This document shows positions 47,878 through 56,771 of a stretch of DNA of 64,000 bases, piece after piece (the first letter of the stretch is position 1; every line of letters begins with the position of its first letter). Source of the stretch: Alkaliflexus imshenetskii DSM 15055 (lineage in GTDB: Bacteria > Bacteroidota > Bacteroidia > Bacteroidales > Marinilabiliaceae); assembly GCF_000517065.1 (NCBI RefSeq), contig NZ_KI912105.1:19773-83772 (forward strand), in the 5' to 3' direction. Position numbers and translations under genes: made by a program. Below the pieces are notes generated by a model. The model made no database searches, had not been told where the DNA came from, and saw only the letters and a program-made list of their open reading frames with translations.

Positions 47878-48507
47878 TCAATACCCGATAAAATTTAAAT
47901 TCATACTCGAAGAACATATTCCTTTTAAGTAATTTTCGGTAATCAGTGGAATCTCTTTTATAAATGTTTGAAATCCATAACACTTAAAACTTTCATCTAC
48001 TATGAAGAAATAAGAAGTACTCATATCATCAAGGGGAATATTGAATCTTTCTGGGGTATTGAAAATCGGAAAATCTATACTATAGGAATTACAAATTGCG
48101 CGTACTTTACGGACAGATTCGTATCGACATAAAATCATTACAGGAAGTTTAGTATTATTACATTCTTCTTTTAACAATCTTATACCATGTTCGATACATG
48201 AATTGCAATGCATTTCAGTCAACCTATATACTAAGGTTGGCTCTGTAAATACATCCATTAGAGCTGAAATATTACCACTGACATCTTCAACAACAAGATC
48301 AGGTGATAGTCTGAAACCTTCAGATCGAGCCTCCAACTTCATGCAATTAATAACATTCTGTACTGAATTATGCATTAACGCTAACTTCTTGTCATACATA
48401 AGAATGCATGCATCAGCACCACTAAGCTGTTTTCGCAGATGAAAACTATAAATTGCACTTGATAATAATACAAGAACAAACAAAATATACCAAACAAGAC
48501 GTTTCAT
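47878..48507 (-). CDS. Membrane-anchored thioredoxin-like protein (CxxC)
   Basis: 209 aa with one N-terminal membrane helix (VWYILFVLVLLSSAIYSF) and a periplasmic domain. C101-N-S-C104 in TEMHCNSCIEHGIRLL starts a helix after a beta strand, as in thioredoxin folds; PVMILCRYESVRKV and FPIFNTPERFNIP follow. The active-site dipeptide NS and missing WC are unusual. Four further cysteines are present. It follows the 6-bladed propeller gene after 1 bp, so they are translationally coupled. Probable role: redox handling of cysteines in the NVEALA-type peptide or its partners (inference). Confidence 0.72.
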   Translation of the reverse strand: MKRLVWYILFVLVLLSSAIYSFHLRKQLSGADACILMYDKKLALMHNSVQNVINCMKLEARSEGFRLSPDLVVEDVSGNISALMDVFTEPTLVYRLTEMHCNSCIEHGIRLLKEECNNTKLPVMILCRYESVRKVRAICNSYSIDFPIFNTPERFNIPLDDMSTSYFFIVDESFKCYGFQTFIKEIPLITENYLKGICSSSMNLNFIGY

Positions 48508-48508
48508 A

Positions 48509-49717
48509 CTAATTTTTCAAGTTAAAAATAAATACAACCGGGTTGTCTTCAAGTTTACCATTATCCACTATGCTTTTGGTTTTATCATAAAATCCCTCTA
48601 ATTTGCAGTCATCCTTAATAACAGTTACCAAATGTTGCATATTAAACATAGATTCGGTTAAAACAACTTGATTACCACTAAGGCGACGAGGATGAAACGG
48701 AAAGTACCTTGAGATATTTAGGTTATTAAATAATTCGTAAAAGTTACCTCGCTTTCTGTTTTTGTCGTAGATGAAAAAATAAACGTCACGAACCGCTCCT
48801 ATCTCGGCAAACAAGAATCTATCAGTCTCGCTAATCCATTCAATATTAGTTATTCTATCATCTTCATTTTCTTCAAAAATAAGTTCAATTCGTCCTGAAG
48901 GGTACATTGCTCTTCTGCCTTTAAAATCGAAAACATATCTTGGAATCACATTTCCATCGCTTAAAATTGAAAAGACTGTATCGCAACCAGAGTATATTAA
49001 TGATGAATTTTCATTGCAAACTGAATAAGAAGGTCCTTTATTGCCAATTGCAAGTGGTATTTTGTCAAATGGCAAATAATATCTATAGTTCTGGTTTACT
49101 ATATCGTCAAGTAAATACAAGCGGCTATTGCCCCACTCTTCCTCACCCCAATGAACATGCAAATACAAGTTATCATTAAAGAAAAAAATATCATTTGCCC
49201 AAATATCAGAGCTTAAAGCAGCCTCTCGGATAAGTATGCCATTATAATCAAACTCCATGAGTTTTCGTAACATATTATCAAAGATTATAATAACAGAATC
49301 GCTAGCTCCCATAGAACTAATTTCCATATACTCACCAGGCCCGCGACCGGGATTAAATATTCTATTATGTCTAGTACCGTCCATATTGAATAAATAAACT
49401 GCACGCGACATACTATCAAAAATTATTATTTTATTGTTCTTTAGTTCAATTTTGTCAACTTCTCCAATTAGAAAATCCTCAGAAGTTTCCAGAGCAATAA
49501 TCAGATAATTTGTGTCAGTAATTTCAGAAAAATCAAAAGATTTCCCGACGTGGCTCGCATCAAAAACAAAAGTCTGAATTGATTCATTATTGATATTGCA
49601 ATTGTTACAAGCGGATAAAACCGTCAACATAAGACAATAAAATGGCAAGAATACAAGGTAGATTTTCACGAAGTTAAAATTTAGGTTAGATACAGGGTTT
49701 ATTTCGAAATATTTCAC
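48509..49717 (-). CDS. 6-bladed beta-propeller lipoprotein
   Basis: 402 aa; the signal region ends in LTVLSACNNC (cysteine at about residue 36), long for a lipobox, so the true start may be an internal ATG (MLTVLSAC). Propeller signatures include IGEVDKIELKNNKIIIFDSMSRAVYLFNMDG and RIFNPGRGPGEYMEISSMGA, the hallmark GRGPGEY turn of the Bacteroidota 6-bladed family. The fold resembles NHL/TolB propellers and binds peptides or surface glycans in other systems. In known genomes this family is frequently next to NVEALA genes, as here (181 bp). Confidence 0.87.
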   Translation of the reverse strand: MKYFEINPVSNLNFNFVKIYLVFLPFYCLMLTVLSACNNCNINNESIQTFVFDASHVGKSFDFSEITDTNYLIIALETSEDFLIGEVDKIELKNNKIIIFDSMSRAVYLFNMDGTRHNRIFNPGRGPGEYMEISSMGASDSVIIIFDNMLRKLMEFDYNGILIREAALSSDIWANDIFFFNDNLYLHVHWGEEEWGNSRLYLLDDIVNQNYRYYLPFDKIPLAIGNKGPSYSVCNENSSLIYSGCDTVFSILSDGNVIPRYVFDFKGRRAMYPSGRIELIFEENEDDRITNIEWISETDRFLFAEIGAVRDVYFFIYDKNRKRGNFYELFNNLNISRYFPFHPRRLSGNQVVLTESMFNMQHLVTVIKDDCKLEGFYDKTKSIVDNGKLEDNPVVFIFNLKN

Positions 49718-49897
49718 AAAAGGAATAAATAAATATAGCTGATTAAGCCTTATTATAAGGGTTAAATCCTTTGAGTGTTTAAGATTACCTTAGGAACATG
49801 ACATCACCTCATGATAACAAAGAACTATGCAGCAAAATAAAGTCAAACAATCTTAAACCATAATTAAGATTATCACTATTCCTAAGGCAAATAACCA

Positions 49898-50305
49898 TTA
49901 GTTAGTTTGACGACAGCTATATACAGTACAACCATTTCCCTTTTTAGGGCATTTTTCTTTAACCCCCGTAACGAGGGAAATGGTAAACCCGCCTTGTGCC
50001 TCTAATTTAGTTTCACTTGTTTGAACTATTCTCCCACTAGCATCATACTTAGCATATAATGTACAAAACTGTGGACTACCTGCTAAATCAGGGTAATTAA
50101 ATAATCCACCATAATTTGAGTTGTTAAGTTCGTCGTATCTAATAGCACGAAGTGGATTTCCATCATTCTCATTCTGCGCCTGCGCCATAACCGCAATCGC
50201 ATCCAATGAAATATCACCACCACCGCCTTGTAAAGCATTCATATTAAACACAGTTGCCACTGCAAAAAAGCCTGTTGCTATTGCAAAGAATATCTTCTTT
50301 TTCAT
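49898..50305 (-). CDS. NVEALA-type secreted precursor protein
   Basis: 135 aa. N-terminal signal MKKKIFFAIATGFFAVATVFNMNAL, then GGGGDISLDAIAVMAQAQNE, which corresponds to the LSLANVEALA-xxE block that names the family (the NVEALA itself has drifted to DAIAVMAQA). A long insert follows (about 47-115: RYDELNNSNYGGLFNYPDLAG), and the end is Cys-containing: C81, C119, C126 and C131 in KEKCPKKGNGCTVYSCRQTN. Typical members are 70-100 aa, so this is a long one. Function unknown; the layout suggests an exported, disulfide-bonded mature C-terminus (inference). A hairpin lies in its 5' leader. Confidence 0.8.
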   Translation of the reverse strand: MKKKIFFAIATGFFAVATVFNMNALQGGGGDISLDAIAVMAQAQNENDGNPLRAIRYDELNNSNYGGLFNYPDLAGSPQFCTLYAKYDASGRIVQTSETKLEAQGGFTISLVTGVKEKCPKKGNGCTVYSCRQTN

Positions 50306-50333
50306 AATAATAAAGATTAGTGAATTAAAATTT

Positions 50334-50353
50334 GGCTGTTAACATAAACAGCC
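50334..50353 (-). promoter_or_regulatory. 5' leader hairpin of the NVEALA gene
   Basis: Perfect 7-bp stem ggctgtt / aacagcc with a 6-nt loop, 28 bp before the ATG. No T-tract, so more likely mRNA stabiliser or protein site than attenuator. Confidence 0.45.
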
Positions 50354-50459
50354 GTTGTTCAGTAAATTGTAACACAAAATGCATCACTGCCTGGCAGGTA
50401 CATTTTTCGAAACCACGAGTAACTAAGTTACTGTGTGCTCCTAATTGATTATCTTTACG

Positions 50460-50507
50460 TCATCGTTTGCCGAAGTACTTCGACAGAATACAAACGTATT
50501 TTTTCAT
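50460..50507 (-). CDS. Possible 15-residue leader peptide with perfect Shine-Dalgarno
   Basis: MKKYVCILSKYFGKR, preceded on the - strand by AGAAAGGAGGT with 10 nt to the ATG, a perfect anti-16S match in a phylum that scarcely uses one. The GGAGG can pair with CCTCC 16 nt upstream, so access could be switched. The copy-1 module lacks the ATG. Hypothetical, not proved to be translated. Confidence 0.25.
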   Translation of the reverse strand: MKKYVCILSKYFGKR

Positions 50508-51338
50508 AAGCGTATAACCTCCTTTCTTTTTTGAGTTTGGAGGGAGTCGGAAGAGGAAGCTTGAGCGGCGAAGCTTAGGGGCTTCCTCTTCTTTTTCCCG
50601 GAATACGATTCAGTTAGCTCGCACCAACTATATGTTGAAACATTACAGTCATCTTTACAACATCTTCTTTCTTCTGCATATTGATAATCTCAATGGTTAA
50701 TAAATCGAGCAACTTTTTTGCGTTTATCCATCGTACTCGCCAGACAAACACCATTGTATAAACATTGATTATTCTTATGAAACGAGCATGATTCGTTAAA
50801 AACAAACACGGATTAAAATTCTTCATGCGAGTTCCATCCGACCATTATCAAATAAATTATTTACGGATGAAATATTATTAAGGACAGCACCAATTTGCTG
50901 ATGGCTGCTGTTGCACAAGCACAGCATATAAATCCGTAGGAGCATATAAAACCGATTGGCTGTTTGGCTAAACACCAACCAACACATGCATTAATTAAAA
51001 AGAAGGTAGATACAATTTGAACGAAACTGTTAGTTCGTGTTATTGGGGGAACCAAATATTGGAGGATTTGGCTATTCGCATTTATCAAGTGCAGAATGCC
51101 TTCCCGGGTGTATAATCTTCCAGGGCTTGCTGTGAACATGGAGTGCAATGAAAGCGCAGAATAGATATTCAAAAACCGGAAATTGCTCCGATCTGAATTA
51201 TTGCGCCATTTTTGGTCAGGGTTTAAGGCAATATACATAATCTACTCGGGTTAAAGTATCTAACGTAAAACTAAACTTTCTACGGTAAAATCTATTTGTG
51301 ATTTTAGATATTTGTGTTTTAATTTTAGATAATCTTAC
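50461..51338 (-). repeat. Accessory repeat module, copy 2
   Basis: Paralogue of 45766-46575, with the same order on the - strand: TATCTAAAAT direct repeats 21 bp apart (51301-51331), a 125-codon open stretch (51238-50861) matching copy 1 (shared FLINACVGW, CSYGFICCACA), an extra 80-bp segment, QCLYNGVCLASTMDKRKK, the relic KDDCNVSTYSWCELT (about 50656-50609), hairpin arms 50550-50560/50581-50591, and a 12-bp palindrome. About 66 nt around the hairpin are identical to copy 1, whereas flanks differ clearly. It lies upstream of the NVEALA gene. Confidence 0.7.
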
Positions 51339-51661
51339 ACATCAACAATCACAATCACGCTATATAGCATTGAATATCTGCACCATACACAAACATTACA
51401 GAAATTGAATAAAGTAAGATTTGAGGCAATTGACGATTCAATTTAACTCAGCCATCTCTCCCATGTATTGATGCTAATCCACAAATTTGGGGTAGCAGGG
51501 TTTATATTAATATGTTTAAGGATTAATAAGGGCACGAGTTGCAAACTCTCGCCAACAGGTGATTTTCATCAAAGTTTTGGACCTATTGAAAAATATTAAA
51601 GTGTATAATGACAAATAAATGCATGCGATATAAACTTACGCTAAACAGGATTATATAATCA
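51339..51661. other. Intergenic gap with a short dispersed repeat
   Basis: No gene. Positions 51344-51380 (AACAATCACA..., CTATATAG, ATATCTG) resemble 57837-57869 upstream of another propeller gene. Otherwise plain AT-rich sequence. Confidence 0.4.
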
Positions 51662-52774
51662 CTACAAAATGGAATGTGCTTTGACAATCTTAAACAAAAC
51701 AATCACATGATGTGGGTGATTTTTGATTTGATTAACTATTTTAAAAAAGTCCTTTTTAATGCTTTCATGTTCTGGACTCCATGTCATATCAGGTATAGAC
51801 CGCAACAAATCAAAAGAATTGAAATCCAAATAGCTAACGAATTTGTCCTGATGGATTCCACAATCAAACCCATTAAACAGAAATAACGAAAGGTCATCAC
51901 TTCGAAAATTTTCAAATCTAACATTTTCAGCAGTGCCATTTTTTACATAACATGTCCATAGAGGGACACCAAGTATCTTATTCCCACTGGAGACCCTAAA
52001 GGAATGAAACCCATTTACATGAGCGTAATTATAAATCATTTTTGCATTCTCTATTCTCATAAATTTAGATACTACATTATTTCTGACATTAAATATTTCA
52101 TTGTTTTGATATACAGAAAACAACACCTCTTCATCCATCCCCTGGAAAAACCTCGGCATAAACAATGAATCATTTGTTCTACTTGTGAGAAAATATTGCT
52201 TCAATAGATTTAAGGAATGGTCAAACACATTAATTCTTAAGGTATTATTTCTGCTGCCTGTTTCATGTTTGCTGATAAAATGCAAACCGGCCGTATTGAC
52301 CATAAAATCTTCAAAATTAAATGTCAATATTTCTTTGGCCAGAAAATCTCCTTGTGCTGAAAATTTGAATAAAAACAATGATCTATTATCAACAATGTAA
52401 ATAGTATCCTTATACACTGTAAAATCAGTTATCCATGCTCTTTCATCATACCGGGTAATATCTATTTTATTTTGGGCTTTACCCAGTAAGTCATAAATAA
52501 ATAAGTTCGTATTACTAATATCTGTGACATAGATAAGGGCATCACTCAATCTTACTTTTCTAATCTTGTTTATACGGTAGCCTCTTTTTGATTGTGAAAG
52601 CGTAAATGATTGTATTTCAAAAGTTAAATCAGCATCATGAATAACTTTTGTATCATAGAGATTGATTTTATAATAGGCATCTTCTATTTCAGATATGTCA
52701 AAATAGTATTGCTTTTGACCAAAAGCTTTAATCAAGACAAAGGATAGAACAAGGGATAGGCAAAGTGCTTTCAT
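51662..52774 (-). CDS. Exported 6-bladed beta-propeller protein
   Basis: 370 aa with a standard signal (ALCLSLVLSFVLIKAFGQ) but no lipobox, unlike its paralogue at 48509. Blade-type repeats include VRLSDALIYVTDISNTNLFIYD, ITDFTVYKDTIYIVDNRSLFLFKF and VNTAGLHFISKHETGSRNN. The GRGPGE turn typical of the family is replaced, so it is a divergent member. 19 bp separate it from the truncated propeller gene upstream, which suggests a former propeller operon. Confidence 0.75.
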   Translation of the reverse strand: MKALCLSLVLSFVLIKAFGQKQYYFDISEIEDAYYKINLYDTKVIHDADLTFEIQSFTLSQSKRGYRINKIRKVRLSDALIYVTDISNTNLFIYDLLGKAQNKIDITRYDERAWITDFTVYKDTIYIVDNRSLFLFKFSAQGDFLAKEILTFNFEDFMVNTAGLHFISKHETGSRNNTLRINVFDHSLNLLKQYFLTSRTNDSLFMPRFFQGMDEEVLFSVYQNNEIFNVRNNVVSKFMRIENAKMIYNYAHVNGFHSFRVSSGNKILGVPLWTCYVKNGTAENVRFENFRSDDLSLFLFNGFDCGIHQDKFVSYLDFNSFDLLRSIPDMTWSPEHESIKKDFFKIVNQIKNHPHHVIVLFKIVKAHSIL

Positions 52775-52793
52775 AATAATATTAAATAAAAAA

Positions 52794-53735
52794 TTACCTA
52801 AAGGAATACCTTAGTAATATAGGGTTATCTGACTCTGAAACTAAATCGCGTAGTTGATATAAAACTGAATCGGAAATTTCAATATTATTCTTCTCTAATA
52901 ATTCTGCCCTAAAAATAATACGCATAGGTTCCATAATTGAGACGATACCGTTAAATGAACCATCATGAGGGAAAATATCATAAATAGTAACCCCTATATT
53001 TGAGTCTTCTATTTGACTAAAAACTTTCGTGTCTTTAGTCTCTTTATTGTATAAAACAAATGAAATTGGCTCGAAACGAAAACTTATATATGTGTCATTT
53101 TCCCTAAAGCCATTGATTAATGTTTTATAATTATTTTCAAAACAATATCCTATAATATCGAAATCAATCAATTCATTATTAATACATTGAGGCAAATTAC
53201 CTTTACCAAAATCAATTAAATACTTGCTCTTGTTTACTACCTCATCAAAGGAAATAATTGTCCGGTCTAATGGTTGATTATAGTAACTCTGGTTACTTTT
53301 AACCAGAGTTGGTTTCATTCCTCTAATCATTGGGTAATTGTAACTGTTTCTGCATTTTTCAAAAGTACTTTTTAAGAATAATCCTGTGGATTTATCATAT
53401 TCGTGGATTACATATTTAAGCTTTTCATTTACCCCAGCTAAAACAATTTTGTGCCCAATAACTGCAATATGCGCCCCATAACAATCATTTACTTTAAAGC
53501 TGTTTTTAAAATTACCAGATAAATCATATCTATATACTTCTTTGGGGATCTCCATACTTACAATAATTTCATGATTCTCTTCATCTATTGAGAAATCTCC
53601 AATTTGCATATGTTCTCCCGGTCCTCTACCAATATTTCCAATTTTTCTAATAAATCTTCCATCCCAAGCAAACACAAAAATTGTTATTTGTTTTTTCTTA
53701 GTACATGACAAAACAGTTAAATAATTGAAAATCAA
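52794..53735 (-). pseudogene. 6-bladed beta-propeller protein, N-terminus replaced by IS4 end
   Basis: The open frame of 313 codons starts inside the IS4-type inverted repeat (MIFNYLTVLSCT, where VLSCT is reverse-strand IS end sequence). Real propeller sequence begins at about residue 19 with FVFAWDGRFIRKIGNIGRGPGEH, which in the paralogue at 57683 occurs near residue 97. So about 80 residues including the signal and lipobox are lost. The C-terminal blades look intact to the stop at 52794. Without a signal the product would stay in the cytoplasm, so it is probably non-functional. Confidence 0.78.
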
Positions 53736-54108
53736 TTAAATAATAATCTAAAGCATTTGGATAAAACCTTGATATTCAGTATATTACAGCTGATTACCAC
53801 ATCTTTTGTACTATACGTGAACACCAAGGTTGATAACAAATATAGCGAATTAATCCAACTGTTTAAAGAAACGACCGGATGGCATAAAGCACGGGTAAAG
53901 TGCACGATTTCAATTGTTTGTGCAATGTGCAAGTTACAAACGGTTTCGTTCGTAAAGCTTGCGCAAGGATTTGAGGGACAGGCAACCTACGAATCGAGCC
54001 ATCGACGGGTGCAACGATTTTTCGCCGAGTTTCTTATAGAGAGGCGTTTACTCGCCCGGCTGATATTTGCTCTTTTGCCCTCTAAACCGCCCTACCGCTT
54101 GAGCATGG
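53697..54108 (+). mobile_element. IS4-family insertion sequence, left-end fragment with transposase N-terminus
   Basis: The left terminal inverted repeat CTTAGTACATGACAAAAC (53697-53714) is followed by a transposase start at 53757. It reads about 117 residues with RFFAEFLIERRLLARLIFAL and PPYRLSM, the stretch just before the first catalytic Asp (PYRLSMDRTNW in complete relatives). The frame is broken at 54109 by an IS21 element; the rest of the transposase is not found on the far side. It is the same IS type as the 3' end at 1-202. Confidence 0.82.
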
Positions 54109-54194
54109 TGCAAAAAACGGTTCATACCCACCCAGGGAAAACGGCCATATCCGTTCACTTTTTTATAAGTTAGCCATGAAAATACAAAATTAAA

Positions 54195-54920
54195 TTAGTT
54201 TTTAGGTTTTCTCATTGTATCCCCTTTTAATTCAAACCTATAAGCCGTATGCACCATTCTGTCGAGTATGGCATCAGCAGCGGTTGTGTTTGAGAGCATC
54301 ACATCATACCAATCAGCAACAGCTAACTGACTCATAATTATAGAGGCTTTTCTTCCATGCCGGTCCTCTAAAAGCTCCATAAAATCTAATAACTGTTGGC
54401 CATCCATCACTTTTACACCAAAGTCGTCAATAATAAGTAAATCCATATTGGCCATTTTATCAAAGAACTTTGATAATGTGGCCTCTACCCGGTGTAAGGT
54501 TATTGTTTCAAAGAGTTTTTGGATATTGAAGTAGGCCACTTTATAACCCATTAAGCAGGCATGATAACCCAGTGCGGTACCCAGCCAACTCTTACCCGTT
54601 CCGGTGGCTCCGGTAATAAGGATAGGAGCTCCCTGCTTAAGATACTCGCCCGAGGCCATTTGCATTATTTTGCCGCGTTCAAGTCCGCGTGCTGCGTCAA
54701 AGTTTAATTCTTCAATGGTAACCTGGTAACGAAAACGGGCAGCTGAGATTAAGCGCGTATTGCGATTCTCTTTGCGTTGGTTTTTCTCTGCCTGTAAAAG
54801 CATTTGCAAGCCTTCATAGAAGGACAGTCCATCGATTTTGCGTGTTTCAAGAAGCGACGTCCAACACTGGGCCATCCCAGGCATTCTTAGACTCTTAAAT
54901 TCATTTGCAATTTCATTCAT
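54195..54920 (-). CDS. istB: IS21-family transposition helper ATPase IstB
   Basis: 241 aa AAA+ DnaC-like ATPase with Walker A GATGTGKS (104-111), Walker B LLIIDDFGV, the sensor region SIIMSQLAVADWYDVM and the closing AILDRMVHTAYRFELKG. It loads and stimulates the IstA transposase. It follows istA after 30 bp. Frame intact. Confidence 0.96.
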   Translation of the reverse strand: MNEIANEFKSLRMPGMAQCWTSLLETRKIDGLSFYEGLQMLLQAEKNQRKENRNTRLISAARFRYQVTIEELNFDAARGLERGKIMQMASGEYLKQGAPILITGATGTGKSWLGTALGYHACLMGYKVAYFNIQKLFETITLHRVEATLSKFFDKMANMDLLIIDDFGVKVMDGQQLLDFMELLEDRHGRKASIIMSQLAVADWYDVMLSNTTAADAILDRMVHTAYRFELKGDTMRKPKN

Positions 54921-54950
54921 TACACTTGTTTTTAAATGATTATTACTTGT

Positions 54951-56519
54951 TTATTTAAAATGGCTTTTACCCCTGACATTCTCATGGGAAGGAAACGCTT
55001 GTTGTGATTGGCTCATAGTAATCTCATAAATACCCCTGCATTTAGACTTTATCAAGCGATCAATGAAGGCGTAACGGTATCTTTGGTATAAAAGCGCAGT
55101 TTCACATGCCTTTTTAAACAAGTTTGGGTCTGTGGTGCGCTGTAGTTTAAGCAATCCGTCACAACCTCTGTAAAATGTTTCAACCGGAACATTGGCTGTT
55201 GCGAACATACATTCGAAGACCTGGCCAAGTTCGGCAAGAACACTGTGCCCCCTGTTAATGTAATACTGAGGCGATCGTTCTCGGAAGGCCAGCGTGTTCG
55301 ATGCCAGATGGCTCTTCTCAAGGGTGTATCCTCCCTGTTTGTAATCTCGGGGATGCACCGCAATACATTCGCCTTTGATATAAATTTTAACCAGATTCCG
55401 GGTGTAGATGACATGTGATTTTTCTCCGATATGAATATGCGGTACCGAGTAGTGGTGCTTGTCGCGCCCCAGATAGATGCAGCCGTTAAGTCCCACCTGC
55501 AAATCAGCATAATGACGCACTTCAAACTTATCTTGGGGAAGTGGCTGCAACTGGCTTTTTTCGGTGGCTAAAAAATGCTCTTCGCGCGTGTATGGATGTT
55601 GTTGCATACGCTTGCGATTATGGGCCAGCATTTTCTCTGCAATGGCGCAATTGAGCTCCTCCAGAGAAAAGAACGTCCTGTTGCGCAGTTGAGCATATAC
55701 CCGGTTATAAACAATTTTTACATGATTCTCTACTAATCCTTTATCCTTTGGGCGCCTGGGACGGGCAGGGACTACAACACAACCATAGTGATTAGCCATG
55801 TCCTCCATGATGCGATTGATTTGTGGCTCATAGGGATCGGTTTTAGATACAGCTGCTTTTAGGTTATCGCTTACGATAATTTTGGGAACGCCGCCCAGCG
55901 CATGAAAGCAAGAGGTAAGTGCATGGATAAAATCCTCACTCTTTTGCGAAGGGACAGCCATGGCAAAACCATAGTCTGTAGCAGGCATACAAGCTACAAA
56001 CACCTGTACTTTTATCACCTCTGCGGTCTTCCGGTCAATGTATTCCATTGAGTCTCCGGCAAAGTCAATAAAAAGTTTTTCGCCGGGCACATATAAATCC
56101 TTTAAGATCGAAGAAGGGTTCTTCCGCTTGGCTTTGGTATGTTGCCGAAAATGGTACCGAAACTGTGTCAGACTATATCCATTGGGATTTTCAACAAGAT
56201 ACTCTTCCCATAGGGTTTTAAGTGTTACGTGCTTCCTTCCTAACTCCCTTTCGTAGTAGGAAAGTTTTTCTTTTAACTCTTCGAAGCGATTATCAACATA
56301 GGCTGGATTGCCTCCTGTCATCCGATGCTGTAATACCGGGTCTTCGAGATTTAACAATTCACTAATGGGCAAATGGTCTCCTTTAGCACGTTTAATGTAA
56401 CGATTGACCGTTTCCTTGTTTATTGAAAGTTCTGTGGCTATTTGGCGGTTAGAAACGCCATTTTGATGTAGCCGGAGCATTTGTTTTACTTTACTCATGT
56501 CTTTTATCTTTCCTGCCAT
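54951..56519 (-). CDS. istA: IS21-family transposase IstA
   Basis: 522 aa. The N-terminal helix-turn-helix (NGVSNRQIATELSINKETVNRYI) is followed by the DDE catalytic core with D152 (KLFIDFAGDSMEY), D218 (IIVSDNLKAAV) and E264 (DKGLVENHVK), then a Mu-type C-terminal domain. The frame is complete and catalytic residues are kept, so the element may be active. 57 bp lie between its start and the innermost right-end repeat. Confidence 0.96.
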   Translation of the reverse strand: MAGKIKDMSKVKQMLRLHQNGVSNRQIATELSINKETVNRYIKRAKGDHLPISELLNLEDPVLQHRMTGGNPAYVDNRFEELKEKLSYYERELGRKHVTLKTLWEEYLVENPNGYSLTQFRYHFRQHTKAKRKNPSSILKDLYVPGEKLFIDFAGDSMEYIDRKTAEVIKVQVFVACMPATDYGFAMAVPSQKSEDFIHALTSCFHALGGVPKIIVSDNLKAAVSKTDPYEPQINRIMEDMANHYGCVVVPARPRRPKDKGLVENHVKIVYNRVYAQLRNRTFFSLEELNCAIAEKMLAHNRKRMQQHPYTREEHFLATEKSQLQPLPQDKFEVRHYADLQVGLNGCIYLGRDKHHYSVPHIHIGEKSHVIYTRNLVKIYIKGECIAVHPRDYKQGGYTLEKSHLASNTLAFRERSPQYYINRGHSVLAELGQVFECMFATANVPVETFYRGCDGLLKLQRTTDPNLFKKACETALLYQRYRYAFIDRLIKSKCRGIYEITMSQSQQAFPSHENVRGKSHFK

Positions 56520-56771
56520 GGCTTTAATATTTCTCTATACAATTTGTGCATAGAAAAATAGTGGCAAAAAAGTGAACGGGTATGCTCCGTTTCGGATTTT
56601 AAACCAAGTCGTTACAAACTTAAAATGGGTGGCAATGCTCCGTTTTTCTTCCAATTTTCTTTAGCCAGAGAAAGGCTGGGTGGCAATGCTCCGTTTTTTA
56701 AACCATTTTTGGCCGTTTTCAGCGTTTTTGAACGGCAATGCTCCGTTTTTTGACGCCTTTTAGACCATTTT

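Noticed and set aside
49788-49887. 100-bp segment bounded by 9-bp inverted repeats ccttaggaa / ttcctaagg downstream of the NVEALA gene
   Set aside because: Arms are short and AT-rich internal repeats (ttaagatt) make a chance hairpin likely. Too weak to call a second MITE or a terminator.
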